DNA from: Vibrio atypicus
GTDB lineage: Bacteria; Pseudomonadota; Gammaproteobacteria; Enterobacterales; Vibrionaceae
Length of the DNA stretch: 64,000 bases
Reading direction: 5' to 3'
Assembly: GCF_009811315.1 (NCBI RefSeq)
Contig: NZ_BLID01000001.1
Span: 62,001 to 126,000, forward strand
Shown: positions 1 through 8,794 of the stretch, one piece after another
How positions within the stretch are numbered: the stretch's first letter is position 1
Layout: every line of letters starts with the position of its first letter
Notes under the pieces: model-generated
What the model saw: the letters and a program-made list of their open reading frames with translations, nothing else
Database searches by the model: none
What the model was told of the DNA's origin: nothing
Position numbers and translations under genes: made by a program

Positions 1-536
1 TTGTCCCTTGGAATTAGAGCGTTCGCATCAAACGGCACTTTAATCGCAATATTTTGATCTTTGCTCGGTATGTTTTGTAGTAGTTTAGCTAACGTTGAAT
101 TCGACTCACCAAGTTTAAAAAATACCGCAACAACGGCCAAATTGCCCTGCTCATCCGCATGAACGAAATGCGCTTCTAACGGGTACTCTTTGCCATCAAC
201 ATGGTTTTCAGAAGGCGTATGGAAGTGGAACTGTTTCAGTTGAAACGCTTTACCATCCACTTTTAATGTATTGCTTCCCTCTAAACTGGTTTGCAAAGTG
301 TGACCATTGTTTAGTAACGAAATCACTTTGCCTTGGTAATCAAATTGCAGATCTTTCAAATCAGCGTCGGTAGCCGACTCAATATTCACTGGACTTTGGT
401 TTTTACCATTTGCACATTCAGAAGCAAACTCTCCCCAGTGTTCAGGTCCATGTTCGCCTTCATATCCCCAGTTCGCCGCCTGCGCTGACGCTGCAAACAC
501 AGTACAAAGACCTAATGCTAAAATTGATTTTTTCAT
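1..536 (-). CDS. Periplasmic alpha-carbonic anhydrase (partial, C-terminus beyond window edge)
   Basis: Reading leftward from an ATG at 536 gives 178 residues without a stop, running off the edge. A signal peptide (about residues 1-20, ending AASAQA) precedes NWGYEGEHGPEHWGE, the usual start of bacterial alpha-carbonic anhydrases. The motif QFHFHTPSENHVDG carries two zinc histidines (104, 106) and EAHFVHAD the third (123), so the active site looks intact. The family interconverts CO2 and bicarbonate in the periplasm. AAGGA lies 7 bases before the start. About 60 C-terminal residues should be missing. Confidence 0.93.
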   Translation of the reverse strand, partial: MKKSILALGLCTVFAASAQAANWGYEGEHGPEHWGEFASECANGKNQSPVNIESATDADLKDLQFDYQGKVISLLNNGHTLQTSLEGSNTLKVDGKAFQLKQFHFHTPSENHVDGKEYPLEAHFVHADEQGNLAVVAVFFKLGESNSTLAKLLQNIPSKDQNIAIKVPFDANALIPRD

Positions 537-743
537 TTCTCTTTCCTTATATCGCCAACGGTGTCCTAGACATCATAAGTCGACATAACTGTCTTAAAGT
601 AGAGAGTAATCTTTGTTTTCATACTAACTTTCGAACCATGTTCAAAGGAATTGCAATCGCGCTGATTCTCAATAAGTAAATGCGTGCTACAAAGCAATAT
701 TGAGCAAAAATCCCCTTCTTTTGACGAGTGTCTGGGCGTAAAT

Positions 744-771
744 TTGACCAATTAGCAAAATGCGCTAAAAT
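744..771 (+). promoter_or_regulatory. Candidate promoter/operator of the Xre-RES operon
   Basis: TTGACC (744-749) and TAAAAT (766-771) are spaced 16 bp. The inverted repeat TTAGC-N7-GCTAA (752-768) fills the spacer and touches the -10 element. Toxin-antitoxin operons are commonly repressed by their antitoxin at such sites; binding here is inferred from position. Confidence 0.45.
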
Positions 772-801
772 AATGGCATATTGCCTAAGAGGTGACTCAC
801 T

Positions 802-1227
802 ATGTCTACCACAATCGAAACTGCAGCGAATGCAAACTTAAATACTTGGTTTGGCTGGTCTATAGACAATGAACTAGACCTTTCAAATCTAGTGCGTGAT
901 GGTGTCGACCCGTCAGTAATAAATACGTTGATTGAACACGGATTTAAGAAACAAGAACTGAACTGGGTGATCCCTAGCCGAACCTTATCGCATCGTGTCA
1001 GCAAATCCGAAAAACTGACTCGAGATGAAAGCGCAAAAGTCATTCGCGCAGCTCGATTAACCGCTCAAGCAGTTGCTGTGTTTGGCAACGAGCAAAAAGC
1101 GAATAACTGGCTAAGTAAACCTAAGAAAAAACTTGATGGGCGAACTCCAAAAGAAGCCATGCAAGATGAGTTTGGTGGCAACATTGTCGAACAATTGCTC
1201 TTGAGAATCGAATCTGGATATTTCTAA
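802..1227 (+). CDS. Xre/MbcA/ParS-type antitoxin of a RES toxin-antitoxin pair
   Basis: 141-residue protein. The middle (about 55-95) holds the line SRTLSHRVSKSEKLTRDES followed by an alpha-helical run, and the C-terminus (100-138) has FGNEQKANNWLSKPKKKLDG and RTPKEAM, the signature of the Xre/MbcA/ParS toxin-binding domain (DUF2384), where NWL and the G-x-P element are typical. It should neutralise the neighbouring RES toxin and repress the operon. GAGGTG precedes the start. Its stop overlaps the toxin start by one base (TAATG), so the pair is translationally coupled. Confidence 0.9.
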   Translation: MSTTIETAANANLNTWFGWSIDNELDLSNLVRDGVDPSVINTLIEHGFKKQELNWVIPSRTLSHRVSKSEKLTRDESAKVIRAARLTAQAVAVFGNEQKANNWLSKPKKKLDGRTPKEAMQDEFGGNIVEQLLLRIESGYF

Positions 1228-1676
1228 TGGCGATACTTTGGCGAATATCAGATTTTGAAGATTTAAAAGGTATTGGCGGACTTAAAGCAAGTGGAAGGTG
1301 GCATTCTCAAGGCCACCTTATCGTCTATCTTGCAGAACACCCTGCACTCGCACTACTTGAGGTTTTAGCTGGCTTAGATATCGATCTAGAAGATTTGCCT
1401 GACCGATTCAAACTGCTCAAAGTTGAAATCGACGATAATGAACTGGCTCAAAGCTACTTACCCAAGTTAAAAAGTAATTGGACAAAGAACGAAAGAACCA
1501 CGCAAGCTATTGGAAACGAATGGCTGAAAGATGGCCACACCTTACTTGCCAAAGTCCCGAGTGCAATTCTCCCTGAATCTACCAACTACCTATTTAATTC
1601 AAGCCATCCCGCCGCTACGAAAGCAAATATTGTGGAAGTGATTCACTTTCCGTTTGATGAGAGATTGGTGACTTAG
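1227..1676 (+). CDS. RES-domain toxin (NAD+-consuming)
   Basis: 149 residues, the normal size of RES toxins. The family residues are visible: Arg6 in LWRIS, the block SGRWHSQGHLIVYLAEHPA with Arg24 and Tyr34, Glu45 in ALALLEVLAG, and Ser125/126 in NYLFNSSHPA; R, E and S give the domain its name. Characterised members (MbcT, and the Pseudomonas and Photorhabdus RES proteins) degrade NAD+ by phosphorolysis or hydrolysis and stop growth unless bound by the cognate antitoxin. The gene is intact and overlaps the antitoxin, so the module is probably functional. Confidence 0.9.
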   Translation: MAILWRISDFEDLKGIGGLKASGRWHSQGHLIVYLAEHPALALLEVLAGLDIDLEDLPDRFKLLKVEIDDNELAQSYLPKLKSNWTKNERTTQAIGNEWLKDGHTLLAKVPSAILPESTNYLFNSSHPAATKANIVEVIHFPFDERLVT

Positions 1677-1720
1677 TTTCTCGTTAAAGGAAGAGTATTT
1701 ACATCATTCCAAACACAAGA

Positions 1721-1749
1721 AAGGCGACAGTTAAACCTGTCGCCTTTTG
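1721..1749. terminator. Bidirectional rho-independent terminator
   Basis: AAGGCGACAG (1721-1730) and CTGTCGCCTT (1737-1746) form a perfect 10-bp stem with a 6-base loop, with T residues on the right and A residues on the left. It sits between the convergent RES toxin and tdh and can serve both. Confidence 0.85.
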
Positions 1750-1770
1750 CTAATTAAAAACTAAATTCTG

Positions 1771-2802
1771 TTATTCCCAATCAAGGATAACTTTGCCAGA
1801 AAGCCCGCTACGCATAGCGTCGAAGCCTGCTTGGAAGTCATCAACCTTAAAGTGATGAGTGATGATTGGCGTTAGATCTAGGCCTGATTGGATCAGTGAA
1901 GCCATCTTGTACCAAGTTTCAAACATTTCGCGGCCATAGATGCCTTTGATAACCAAGCCTTTGAAGATAACTTGGTTCCAATCAATACCCATATCTGATG
2001 GTGGAATACCTAGCAGAGCAATGCGACCACCGTGGTTCATTGTCGTTAGCATTGAGTTGAATGCTGATGGGTTACCAGACATTTCTAGACCTACATCGAA
2101 GCCTTCTGTCATGCCTAGCTCAGACATTACGTCTTCAAGCTTTTGCTCAGCAACGTTAACTGCGCGCGTTACACCCATCTTACGAGCAAGCTCTAGACGG
2201 TATTCGTTCACGTCAGTAATAACAACGTGACGTGCACCAACGTGTTTTGCAACCGCAGCAGCCATGATACCAATTGGACCTGCGCCTGTGATCAGCACGT
2301 CTTCACCGACTAGGTCGAAAGAAAGCGCCGTGTGTACTGCGTTACCAAACGGGTCAAAGATGGATGCAAGGTCATCAGAAATGCCTTCAGGAATCTTAAA
2401 CGCGTTGAACGCAGGGATCACTAGGTATTCTGCAAACGCACCTTCACGGTTTACGCCCACACCAATCGTGTTACGACATAGGTGAGTACGGCCACCACGA
2501 CAGTTACGGCAGTGACCACAAGTGATGTGGCCTTCGCCAGATACGCGATCACCAATTTCAAAGCCGCGAACTTCTTGGCCAATAGCAACCACTTCACCTA
2601 CATATTCATGGCCAACAACCATAGGGACTGGAATTGTCTTTTGTGACCATTCATCCCAGTTGTAGATGTGAACGTCTGTACCACAGATAGCGGTTTTCTT
2701 AATCTTGATTAGGATATCATTGTGGCCAACTTCAGGCTTGTCCACTTGAGTCATCCAGATGCCTTCTTCAGGCTTTAATTTTGATAGTGCTTTGATTTTC
2801 AT
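1771..2802 (-). CDS. tdh: L-threonine 3-dehydrogenase
   Basis: 343 residues, medium-chain zinc dehydrogenase. The catalytic-zinc cysteine lies in [16 protein letters not shown] (Cys40) with GHEYVGE (His65, Glu66); the structural-zinc region [15 protein letters not shown] has four cysteines; the NAD fold shows [12 protein letters not shown]. It oxidises L-threonine to 2-amino-3-ketobutyrate, which the product of the upstream kbl cleaves with CoA into glycine and acetyl-CoA. The start overlaps the kbl stop by one base (TAATG), so the two are cotranscribed and translationally coupled. Confidence 0.98.
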   Translation of the reverse strand: MKIKALSKLKPEEGIWMTQVDKPEVGHNDILIKIKKTAICGTDVHIYNWDEWSQKTIPVPMVVGHEYVGEVVAIGQEVRGFEIGDRVSGEGHITCGHCRNCRGGRTHLCRNTIGVGVNREGAFAEYLVIPAFNAFKIPEGISDDLASIFDPFGNAVHTALSFDLVGEDVLITGAGPIGIMAAAVAKHVGARHVVITDVNEYRLELARKMGVTRAVNVAEQKLEDVMSELGMTEGFDVGLEMSGNPSAFNSMLTTMNHGGRIALLGIPPSDMGIDWNQVIFKGLVIKGIYGREMFETWYKMASLIQSGLDLTPIITHHFKVDDFQAGFDAMRSGLSGKVILDWE

Positions 2803-3998
2803 TACTTAATGATCTCCATGTCACGACCCACTTCGATGAAAGCATCGATAGCGCGATCTAGCTGCTCACGAGAGTGCGCTGCTGACATTTGTGTACGAAT
2901 ACGAGCTTGGCCTTTTGGTACTACTGGGAATGAGAAACCAACCACGTAGATGCCTTTTTCAAGAGCGCGTTCAGCAAATTCTGCCGCTACTTTTGCATCA
3001 CCCAGCATGATTGGAATGATCGCGTGATCAGCGCCGCCCATTGTAAAACCAGCAGCTTCCATACGAGTGCGGAAGTGCGCTGCGTTTTCCCATAGACGAG
3101 TACGTAGTTCACCGCTTTCTTTAAGGAGATCAAGAACACGGATAGATGCGTTCACAATTGCAGGAGCAACAGAGTTAGAGAACAGGTATGGGCGAGAACG
3201 CTGACGTAACCAGTCAATCACTTCTGCTTTACCAGAGGTGTAACCGCCTGATGCGCCGCCCATTGCTTTACCAAGTGTGCCCGTGATGATATCTATACGG
3301 TCTACAACGTTATGGAACTCGTGAGTACCTGCCCCGTTTTCACCCATGAAGCCAACTGCGTGAGAATCATCAACCATAGTCAACGCGCCGTACTTATCTG
3401 CAAGATCACAGATAGCAGGAAGGTTTGCAACTACGCCGTCCATTGAGAACACACCGTCAGTCACGATAAGAATATGGCGAGCACCTGCTTCTTTTGCTGC
3501 AATAAGTTGCTGCTCAAGCTCTTTCATGTTGTTGTTCGAGTAACGGAAGCGCATTGCTTTACATAGACGAACACCGTCGATGATTGAAGCGTGGTTTAGT
3601 GCGTCAGAGATGATTGCATCTTCTTTGCCTAAGATTGTTTCAAATAGACCAGCGTTAGCATCAAAACAAGAGGTGTAAAGAATCGTATCTTCTTTACCTA
3701 AGAATGTAGAAAGTTTTTGCTCAAGCTCTTTATGGATGTCTTGAGTACCACAAATAAAACGAACAGATGCCATACCAAAGCCGTGCTGATCCATGCCCGA
3801 CTTACCCGCTTCGATAAGTTCTGGGTGGTTTGCAAGACCAAGATAGTTATTTGCACAGAAGTTAAGTACTTCTTCACCAGTTGAGATTTTCACAGCAGCT
3901 TGTTGCTGTGAAGTGATGACGCGCTCTGATTTGTAAAGACCTTCAGACTTTACTTCTTCAATTTGATTTTGAATCTGTTCGTAGAATGCAGAAGTCAT
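2802..3998 (-). CDS. kbl: Glycine C-acetyltransferase (2-amino-3-ketobutyrate CoA ligase)
   Basis: 398 residues, alpha-oxoamine synthase family of PLP enzymes. The PLP lysine is Lys244 in [29 protein letters not shown] carries the cofactor-binding Asp/His. It converts 2-amino-3-ketobutyrate and CoA to glycine and acetyl-CoA, completing the Tdh pathway. First gene of kbl-tdh; AGGAAGGA lies just before its ATG. Its leader contains a long inverted repeat (separate entry). In E. coli the equivalent operon responds to leucine/Lrp; no Lrp site is claimed here. Confidence 0.98.
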   Translation of the reverse strand: MTSAFYEQIQNQIEEVKSEGLYKSERVITSQQQAAVKISTGEEVLNFCANNYLGLANHPELIEAGKSGMDQHGFGMASVRFICGTQDIHKELEQKLSTFLGKEDTILYTSCFDANAGLFETILGKEDAIISDALNHASIIDGVRLCKAMRFRYSNNNMKELEQQLIAAKEAGARHILIVTDGVFSMDGVVANLPAICDLADKYGALTMVDDSHAVGFMGENGAGTHEFHNVVDRIDIITGTLGKAMGGASGGYTSGKAEVIDWLRQRSRPYLFSNSVAPAIVNASIRVLDLLKESGELRTRLWENAAHFRTRMEAAGFTMGGADHAIIPIMLGDAKVAAEFAERALEKGIYVVGFSFPVVPKGQARIRTQMSAAHSREQLDRAIDAFIEVGRDMEIIK

Positions 3999-4020
3999 TT
4001 CATTCCTTCCTAATTATTAT

Positions 4021-4080
4021 CTTAAGCAATTGCTCGTTATTGTGTTGAGAGTAGTTTCCGCTCTCATCTGATTGCTTAAG
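4021..4080 (-). promoter_or_regulatory. Structured leader upstream of kbl: nested inverted repeats
   Basis: CTTAAGCAAT (4021-4030) and ATTGCTTAAG (4071-4080) are a perfect 10-bp inverted repeat. Inside, TGAGAG (4046-4051) and CTCTCA (4061-4066) form a second stem with a 9-base loop. The element ends about 20 bases before the kbl start, so it would lie in the kbl mRNA leader if the promoter is upstream. It has no T-tract. I match it to no riboswitch I know; it could also be a paired protein operator. Confidence 0.5.
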
Positions 4081-4157
4081 TGTAATCGAAGCAAGGGACT
4101 TCCATTATCCCATCAGGTGGAAAAACATTATTGAACCTGAGGCACAAATAAGTTCTA

Positions 4158-4271
4158 CTATCGTCCGTCAAACACGATTGTTAGACCAGAAAGTAGAAAG
4201 ATACCCAAGGCAACAAGCAAGATATTTTCGAGCATTGCCCAAAGGTCGAGTAGGTAAACAGCCTGCTGCAT
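4158..4271 (-). CDS. 37-residue putative membrane peptide
   Basis: The ATG at 4271 has AGGAG 8 bases upstream, a far better start than the longer in-frame extension. The peptide begins MQQAVYLLDLWAMLEN and continues with a single hydrophobic helix (ILLVALGIFLLSGLTIVF) ending in a charged DGR tail, so it is probably a small inner-membrane protein. It is divergent from the LysR gene and lies upstream of kbl on the same strand. I do not recognise the family. Confidence 0.6.
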   Translation of the reverse strand: MQQAVYLLDLWAMLENILLVALGIFLLSGLTIVFDGR

Positions 4272-4385
4272 AGCGCTTTCTCCTATTAGTGTATTGGCCG
4301 TAAACATACAGTACGAAACCGTGATATAACTCGATCCTGGTCTCAAAAAAACCTTATTTATAAACATTTTAACATGTGAAAATTT

Positions 4386-5309
4386 ATGAATAACACTAAG
4401 CTCATTGCCCTACTGCCAGACCTTGCGAGCTTCATTCTGATCGTCGAAGAAGGCAGTTTTACAGCGGCTGCGAAAAAGTTAGATGTCACCCCCTCTGCGT
4501 TAAGTAAAATGGTCACGCGCTTAGAATCATCGCTATCTGTGAAATTGTTTGAGCGTACTACTCGCAAGCTCATCATTACTCAATCTGGCCAACAGGTGTA
4601 CGACCAAGCGATCATCATGGTCAACGCCGCTAAGCAAGCGGTAGAGCTATCAACATCCGATCATACTGAAATGCGAGGTGCGCTGACGGTGGCGGCACCA
4701 GAAGCATTTCTAAACTCAGTGCTGCAACCCTTTGTTGTACCGTTTTTAAAAAAATACCCGGATATTCAGCTCAAGCTTCGCGCAGCAGATGGAGAGATTG
4801 ATTTAATTCGTGACAACATTGATGTGGCGTTTAAGCTCACCGACAAGCCAGATGAAAACCTCGTATTGAAAGAGATCGGCAGCACAAACTTAGTCTTATG
4901 TGCGAGCCCAGAGTATCTAAAACATCGCGGTACACCTGAGCACCCAAGCGATCTTGAATCTCACGACTGTCTCTACTTAGCCGAAAATGATCGTGACCAT
5001 ATCTGGGATTTCTTTAAAGATGATGAATACCACTCGATTCCAGTCACAGGTCGATACGCAGTCAACCAATCTCAAATGCGTCTAACTGGGGTCAAGAATG
5101 CGCTCGGTATCGGGATTTTCCATGACTTTGTGATAGCTGAAGCCTTAGCCAAGGGTGAAGTGGTCCAGGTATTATCCGATTGGACTATTAAAAGTAACTA
5201 CCATGGCGCCGTTGCTATGCAATACCCACAAACCAAATATATGCCAGCAAGGCTCAGAGCCTTTATTGATTACGTCAGTGAAAAACTCACCTATAAACTG
5301 GCCAAATAA
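4386..5309 (+). CDS. LysR-family transcriptional regulator
   Basis: 307 residues. The N-terminal winged helix-turn-helix is clear (LPDLASFILIVEEGSFTAAA, then LDVTPSALSKMVTRLE), followed by a periplasmic-binding-protein-like effector domain (about 90-295). The sequence resembles the CrgA/AaeR subgroup of LysR. The target is unknown; the divergent 37-residue gene, 114 bases away, is the obvious candidate. A hairpin terminator follows directly. Confidence 0.93.
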   Translation: MNNTKLIALLPDLASFILIVEEGSFTAAAKKLDVTPSALSKMVTRLESSLSVKLFERTTRKLIITQSGQQVYDQAIIMVNAAKQAVELSTSDHTEMRGALTVAAPEAFLNSVLQPFVVPFLKKYPDIQLKLRAADGEIDLIRDNIDVAFKLTDKPDENLVLKEIGSTNLVLCASPEYLKHRGTPEHPSDLESHDCLYLAENDRDHIWDFFKDDEYHSIPVTGRYAVNQSQMRLTGVKNALGIGIFHDFVIAEALAKGEVVQVLSDWTIKSNYHGAVAMQYPQTKYMPARLRAFIDYVSEKLTYKLAK

Positions 5310-5312
5310 AGA

Positions 5313-5331
5313 GGCCCTCGTTGTGAGGGCC
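5313..5331. terminator. Terminator hairpin between convergent lysR and PepSY genes
   Basis: GGCCCTC (5313-5319) and GAGGGCC (5325-5331) form a perfect 7-bp GC-rich stem with a 5-base loop, right after the lysR stop and 9 bases before the end of the opposing gene. T-tracts are weak on both sides. Confidence 0.7.
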
Positions 5332-5340
5332 AATTAATCA

Positions 5341-6822
5341 CTAAGCTAAATACGCTTGTAAACGTTCAGATCTGCGCACAATAAGCCAATCAAGTAATGC
5401 AACCCCTGCAATAGTGGCACCTGCTAGAGGGAAGCAGAGTCCAACCACCAATACAGTTACAAGGCCAGATCGCCAGATTTTCTCTTGCTCAAATCTCGCA
5501 GGTACGCCTAGTGTCGCTCGCCCTTTTGGACGTCGTACCCACCACATCACCACACCTGTTATTGAAATAATAATGAACGCCAAACAGAAAAAGACATTGA
5601 GTAGCTTATTCACGATACTGACATCGCCTTGATGCAGCGAAACGCCAGCGGCCATCAATTTGGCCACGACACTGTAATCTTGCCACGTGACATCCACCAA
5701 CACTTCTCCCGAGTACTGATCAAAATGCGTCGTTCTGTCATCTCGTGGGTCAATCACATCACCTGCCATTGAGTTAGCCGCTACGGTATACACACCAGTG
5801 TCAGAGCGAGGCATAAAGACTTTAAACTGAGTGAATCCCATCAGCTTCGCTTTCTCGATTACATCATCAAGCGGATATGTTTTAAGGTTGTGCTGCTCGA
5901 AGGATTCTTCACCATGATGTCCTGAATGATCCTCTGCTTCAGCGAGTACTTTTGACTCTGGCAAGGCCGCTAATTCTAAGTTCCAAGGTAACTCTTCCTC
6001 GCTACCATGATTCAAGCTTGCATGGGTCAAATCAGATTTGGGCTTTTCACCCCATGTGTAGTAAGTCGGAAAAGTATTCCAACCCTGAACCATTTTCGCA
6101 CCCCATACACCAGCCCACGCTAAACCAGATAGAATGAACAAAAGCAAAACCACAGAGAGTACTCCGCCTAAATTGGTGTGGATATCACGCACTAGAATAC
6201 GAGTACCAGAAGAAACACGAATCTTCATAAAGCCCGCTTTACTCGCATTATCAGTAGGAAGCCACATGTAGATACCGGAAACCAACAACAGAACACTAAG
6301 GCTGATAGCAACTTCAATCAAATAATCTCCCCACTGACCAATAAGAAGCGTTCCATGAATATCGTTTGCCAGTTGATACCAACTATCGCTGCGATCTATT
6401 TCCCCAAGAACAGTTGCGGTGTATGGATTAACCGTAATGAATAGCGAGCGTCCATCTTCATATCGAATACTGACACGGTTGGCGACATCAGCCTGATTAG
6501 AAGCCACAAACTGGGTGACAGATGCAAATGGATAGGCTTCTTTTACCGCGGTAATTTGCTGTGAGACAGGCTTCGCTGAATCTTGCGCTGCAATAGATAA
6601 TATTTGCTCGTATCGTGCTATCTCAATTTCATCATCAAATAGCATCACGATTCCCGTGAGGCTAAGCATAATCATAAAAGGAACGACGAATAGACCCGCG
6701 TAAAAGTGCCAACGCCAAGTCAGAAAATAACGCACTTTCGCTGTTTGTTGCTTTTGAGAGGTTTGTTCAATAGACGGACGTGCTTGTCCTTTAGGCGAAG
6801 TCTTAATTTGACTACCCAACAT
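5341..6822 (-). CDS. PepSY-associated transmembrane protein (PiuB-like)
   Basis: 493 residues. After a soluble 30-residue lead comes WRWHFYAGLFVVPFMIMLSL, the typical first helix of PepSY_TM proteins, then a periplasmic PepSY segment (about 85-150), further helices near 185, 225, 400 and 450, and a C-terminal RRSE stretch. A His/Glu-rich piece (AEDHSGHHGEESFEQH, about 300-315) could bind metal. PiuB-like proteins are usually tied to siderophore or iron uptake, often as membrane ferric reductases; that role is inferred. The upstream gene on the same strand is a probable DUF2946 protein. Confidence 0.85.
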   Translation of the reverse strand: MLGSQIKTSPKGQARPSIEQTSQKQQTAKVRYFLTWRWHFYAGLFVVPFMIMLSLTGIVMLFDDEIEIARYEQILSIAAQDSAKPVSQQITAVKEAYPFASVTQFVASNQADVANRVSIRYEDGRSLFITVNPYTATVLGEIDRSDSWYQLANDIHGTLLIGQWGDYLIEVAISLSVLLLVSGIYMWLPTDNASKAGFMKIRVSSGTRILVRDIHTNLGGVLSVVLLLFILSGLAWAGVWGAKMVQGWNTFPTYYTWGEKPKSDLTHASLNHGSEEELPWNLELAALPESKVLAEAEDHSGHHGEESFEQHNLKTYPLDDVIEKAKLMGFTQFKVFMPRSDTGVYTVAANSMAGDVIDPRDDRTTHFDQYSGEVLVDVTWQDYSVVAKLMAAGVSLHQGDVSIVNKLLNVFFCLAFIIISITGVVMWWVRRPKGRATLGVPARFEQEKIWRSGLVTVLVVGLCFPLAGATIAGVALLDWLIVRRSERLQAYLA

Positions 6823-6935
6823 AATATTTTCCTTTTTAGGCGCAACAGAGCCTCCCCCGAATCAATCAAACGCGGGAAGTCGCTGAGCAGCCTGAACTTT
6901 ACTTATTAGAATAGATTTACTTTTTTTAAAATTAT

Positions 6936-7292
6936 TTAGGAAAACGATGTGATTGGAGGAGCGCGAGGAATCGCCAGTTGATAACGAGCACTTAGAGCCA
7001 AAAAAGTGTACGCTTCAAACGGCGCGATCGATTGTCTTGCGACATAGAGTGGGGTTGGAAGTGAATCTTGGTGAAAACTAGAAAAGTGACTGAATGGACA
7101 AGGTTTACTGTGTTGAGTCTCAGCTTTCCCCTCTTCGACTTGAACAAGTTCAAAGCCGTTTACTGTACATAGGGTTGCCCAAACACCAGCATTCGAACCA
7201 TGAGCATTAATTACAGGCATCAAAGTGACAAGCACCCAACTAAGGGCACTTGCGAATAGCATGGTTCGGTTAAAGCTGACTGTACGTAACAT
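6936..7292 (-). CDS. Small exported/membrane protein, probable DUF2946 family
   Basis: 118 residues from the ATG at 7292, which has AGAGAG 5 bases upstream; a GTG two codons earlier is weaker. A hydrophobic N-terminus (TMLFASALSWVLVTLMPVINA) is followed by VWATLCTVNGFELV and SKPCPFSHFSS: one cysteine then a CPF-x-H element, as in DUF2946 proteins found beside PepSY and metal-transport genes. Its place directly upstream of the PepSY gene fits. Function unknown; a link to iron or copper handling is inferred. Confidence 0.6.
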   Translation of the reverse strand: MLRTVSFNRTMLFASALSWVLVTLMPVINAHGSNAGVWATLCTVNGFELVQVEEGKAETQHSKPCPFSHFSSFHQDSLPTPLYVARQSIAPFEAYTFLALSARYQLAIPRAPPITSFS

Positions 7293-7423
7293 TGTCACTC
7301 TCTATTAGTTGAGCGCAAATATATAACGAAACAGTAACAAATACCGCAATTTAAGTCTTAAAACTCAACTATCATCAAACTTTTTATAAAACCAATTAAT
7401 AGATAGAAGGGCTAAAACTCTCC

Positions 7424-7807
7424 CTAGCCGAACAACTTGCTCCAGATGCTTGGATTACGTTTGTCGTGATACTCAACACGCAGATCATCAACCACTTTTA
7501 GTTCTGCTTTTGCCGCTTCTAGTTGACCACTTTCTAGCTTGCTCTCAACAGAGTCAAGTGCCACCGAAAGTTTACTAAAGCCTTCAAAATACGTATCAAA
7601 TTTTTCTGGTGGGTAATCGCCACGCTTTGCCTGTTCAACCAGTTCAGATAAATTGCCAACAGCGGTTTTCATTGTGTCAACTTCCGTTGCCTCAGCTGCT
7701 TGCTTGAATTCCACCTTCATCTGCTTCATTGCCGCTTTCAAATCAAAATCAGAGGCAAAAGTTTGAGCTGACATTACAATTGCGAAAATAGGGAGTAACT
7801 TTTTCAT
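7424..7807 (-). CDS. Cytochrome b562 family protein
   Basis: 127 residues: signal peptide (about 1-18, ending TFAS), then a four-helix-bundle length of about 108 residues. The family's two haem ligands appear conserved: a Met early in helix 1 (DFDLKAAMKQM) and a His near the end (DLRVEYHDKR), matching the NAYHQKY region of E. coli cytochrome b562. It is a soluble periplasmic electron carrier whose partner is not defined. Downstream on the same strand are the DUF2946-like and PepSY genes, a set that would suit envelope redox chemistry. Confidence 0.85.
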   Translation of the reverse strand: MKKLLPIFAIVMSAQTFASDFDLKAAMKQMKVEFKQAAEATEVDTMKTAVGNLSELVEQAKRGDYPPEKFDTYFEGFSKLSVALDSVESKLESGQLEAAKAELKVVDDLRVEYHDKRNPSIWSKLFG

Positions 7808-7887
7808 TTTGTTTTACTTATTGATTTAATAACAAGGGCAGAGTGTACTTAATTTGTTGATACACTGAATCCCAAATTTGTTTCGAT

Positions 7888-8631
7888 TTATAAATGGTCG
7901 TACTCGGCGATTGGAGCTCTTCCTCGCAGGGCTAAAAAGTCGAGAAACTGACGAGATGAATGAGTAATTACCTTTTCTGAGGCAATACCAACCTCATCCA
8001 AGAGCTTAGATACTAGGTCTAAATTGCCCACATCGTGACAGAAGTGTGCATCACTCCCCGTCGTAAAATAGACGCCAAGCGCTTTACCGACTTTTGCTAT
8101 CTCATAGCAACGCTCAACACTACCGACTCGGCTATTGCCTCTCAGCGTGGTGTTATTGATCTCAATCGCAACGTTTTGCTTTTTCGCTTCCGCTAATACC
8201 ACTTCAAAATCAAAGTCGAAATTCGGGTTGCCGAGGTGACCTAGTGCATCGACTCGTCCACCTTCAATCACATTAATCAGCGCTTGAGTATGCGTTTCTT
8301 TGTTGGCTGGCCTAAAAACGGGTTCATGAAAGCTAGCGATAACCCAATCTAAATTTCGATCCGTTGTTGGATGAATATCAACCTCCCCCTCAATATTTAG
8401 AATATTGGACTCCACGCCACGTATTACCGCTACCCCTTCAAGGAATCGTGGCAATACACGCTGATTAGAGAAAAACCAATAGTGCGGCGCACCCGGCATC
8501 GACTCAGCATGGTCTGTCGTGCACAGCATCTCTAATCCATTTTCTTTTGCTAAGCGAGCATTCTCTATCAAGGTGCTGTAAGCATGTCCACTCGCGTAGG
8601 TGTGAGTGTGGGTATCAATAACAAGTTTCAT
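7888..8631 (-). CDS. PHP-domain zinc phosphatase, YcdX family
   Basis: 247 residues from ATG 8631 (a GTG two codons upstream is possible). The PHP metal motifs are present: [18 protein letters not shown] at the N-terminus, CTTDHAE, GVESNI, SFHEPV, EINNTTL and [12 protein letters not shown], which ligate a trinuclear zinc centre. E. coli YcdX has phosphatase activity; the physiological substrate is unsettled. The gene stands alone, divergent from the HD-GYP sensor. I leave the symbol empty because only family membership is certain. Confidence 0.92.
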   Translation of the reverse strand: MKLVIDTHTHTYASGHAYSTLIENARLAKENGLEMLCTTDHAESMPGAPHYWFFSNQRVLPRFLEGVAVIRGVESNILNIEGEVDIHPTTDRNLDWVIASFHEPVFRPANKETHTQALINVIEGGRVDALGHLGNPNFDFDFEVVLAEAKKQNVAIEINNTTLRGNSRVGSVERCYEIAKVGKALGVYFTTGSDAHFCHDVGNLDLVSKLLDEVGIASEKVITHSSRQFLDFLALRGRAPIAEYDHL

Positions 8632-8794
8632 AGTCACAACGGTCTAATTAGCATTGGCAGATTATGTTATCAGCCTTTGTTTATCGATGCTTGTATAAAC
8701 ACATGACAAGTTGATGAAAAACAGAACAAGTTAGAATTTGGGGATTTCTCATTATTTAGCTAATACTTATTAAGTTAATAATAAAAGGTGGAAC

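Noticed and set aside
410..679. 89-codon frame on the plus strand
   Set aside because: It runs antisense through the start of the carbonic anhydrase gene and has no RBS.
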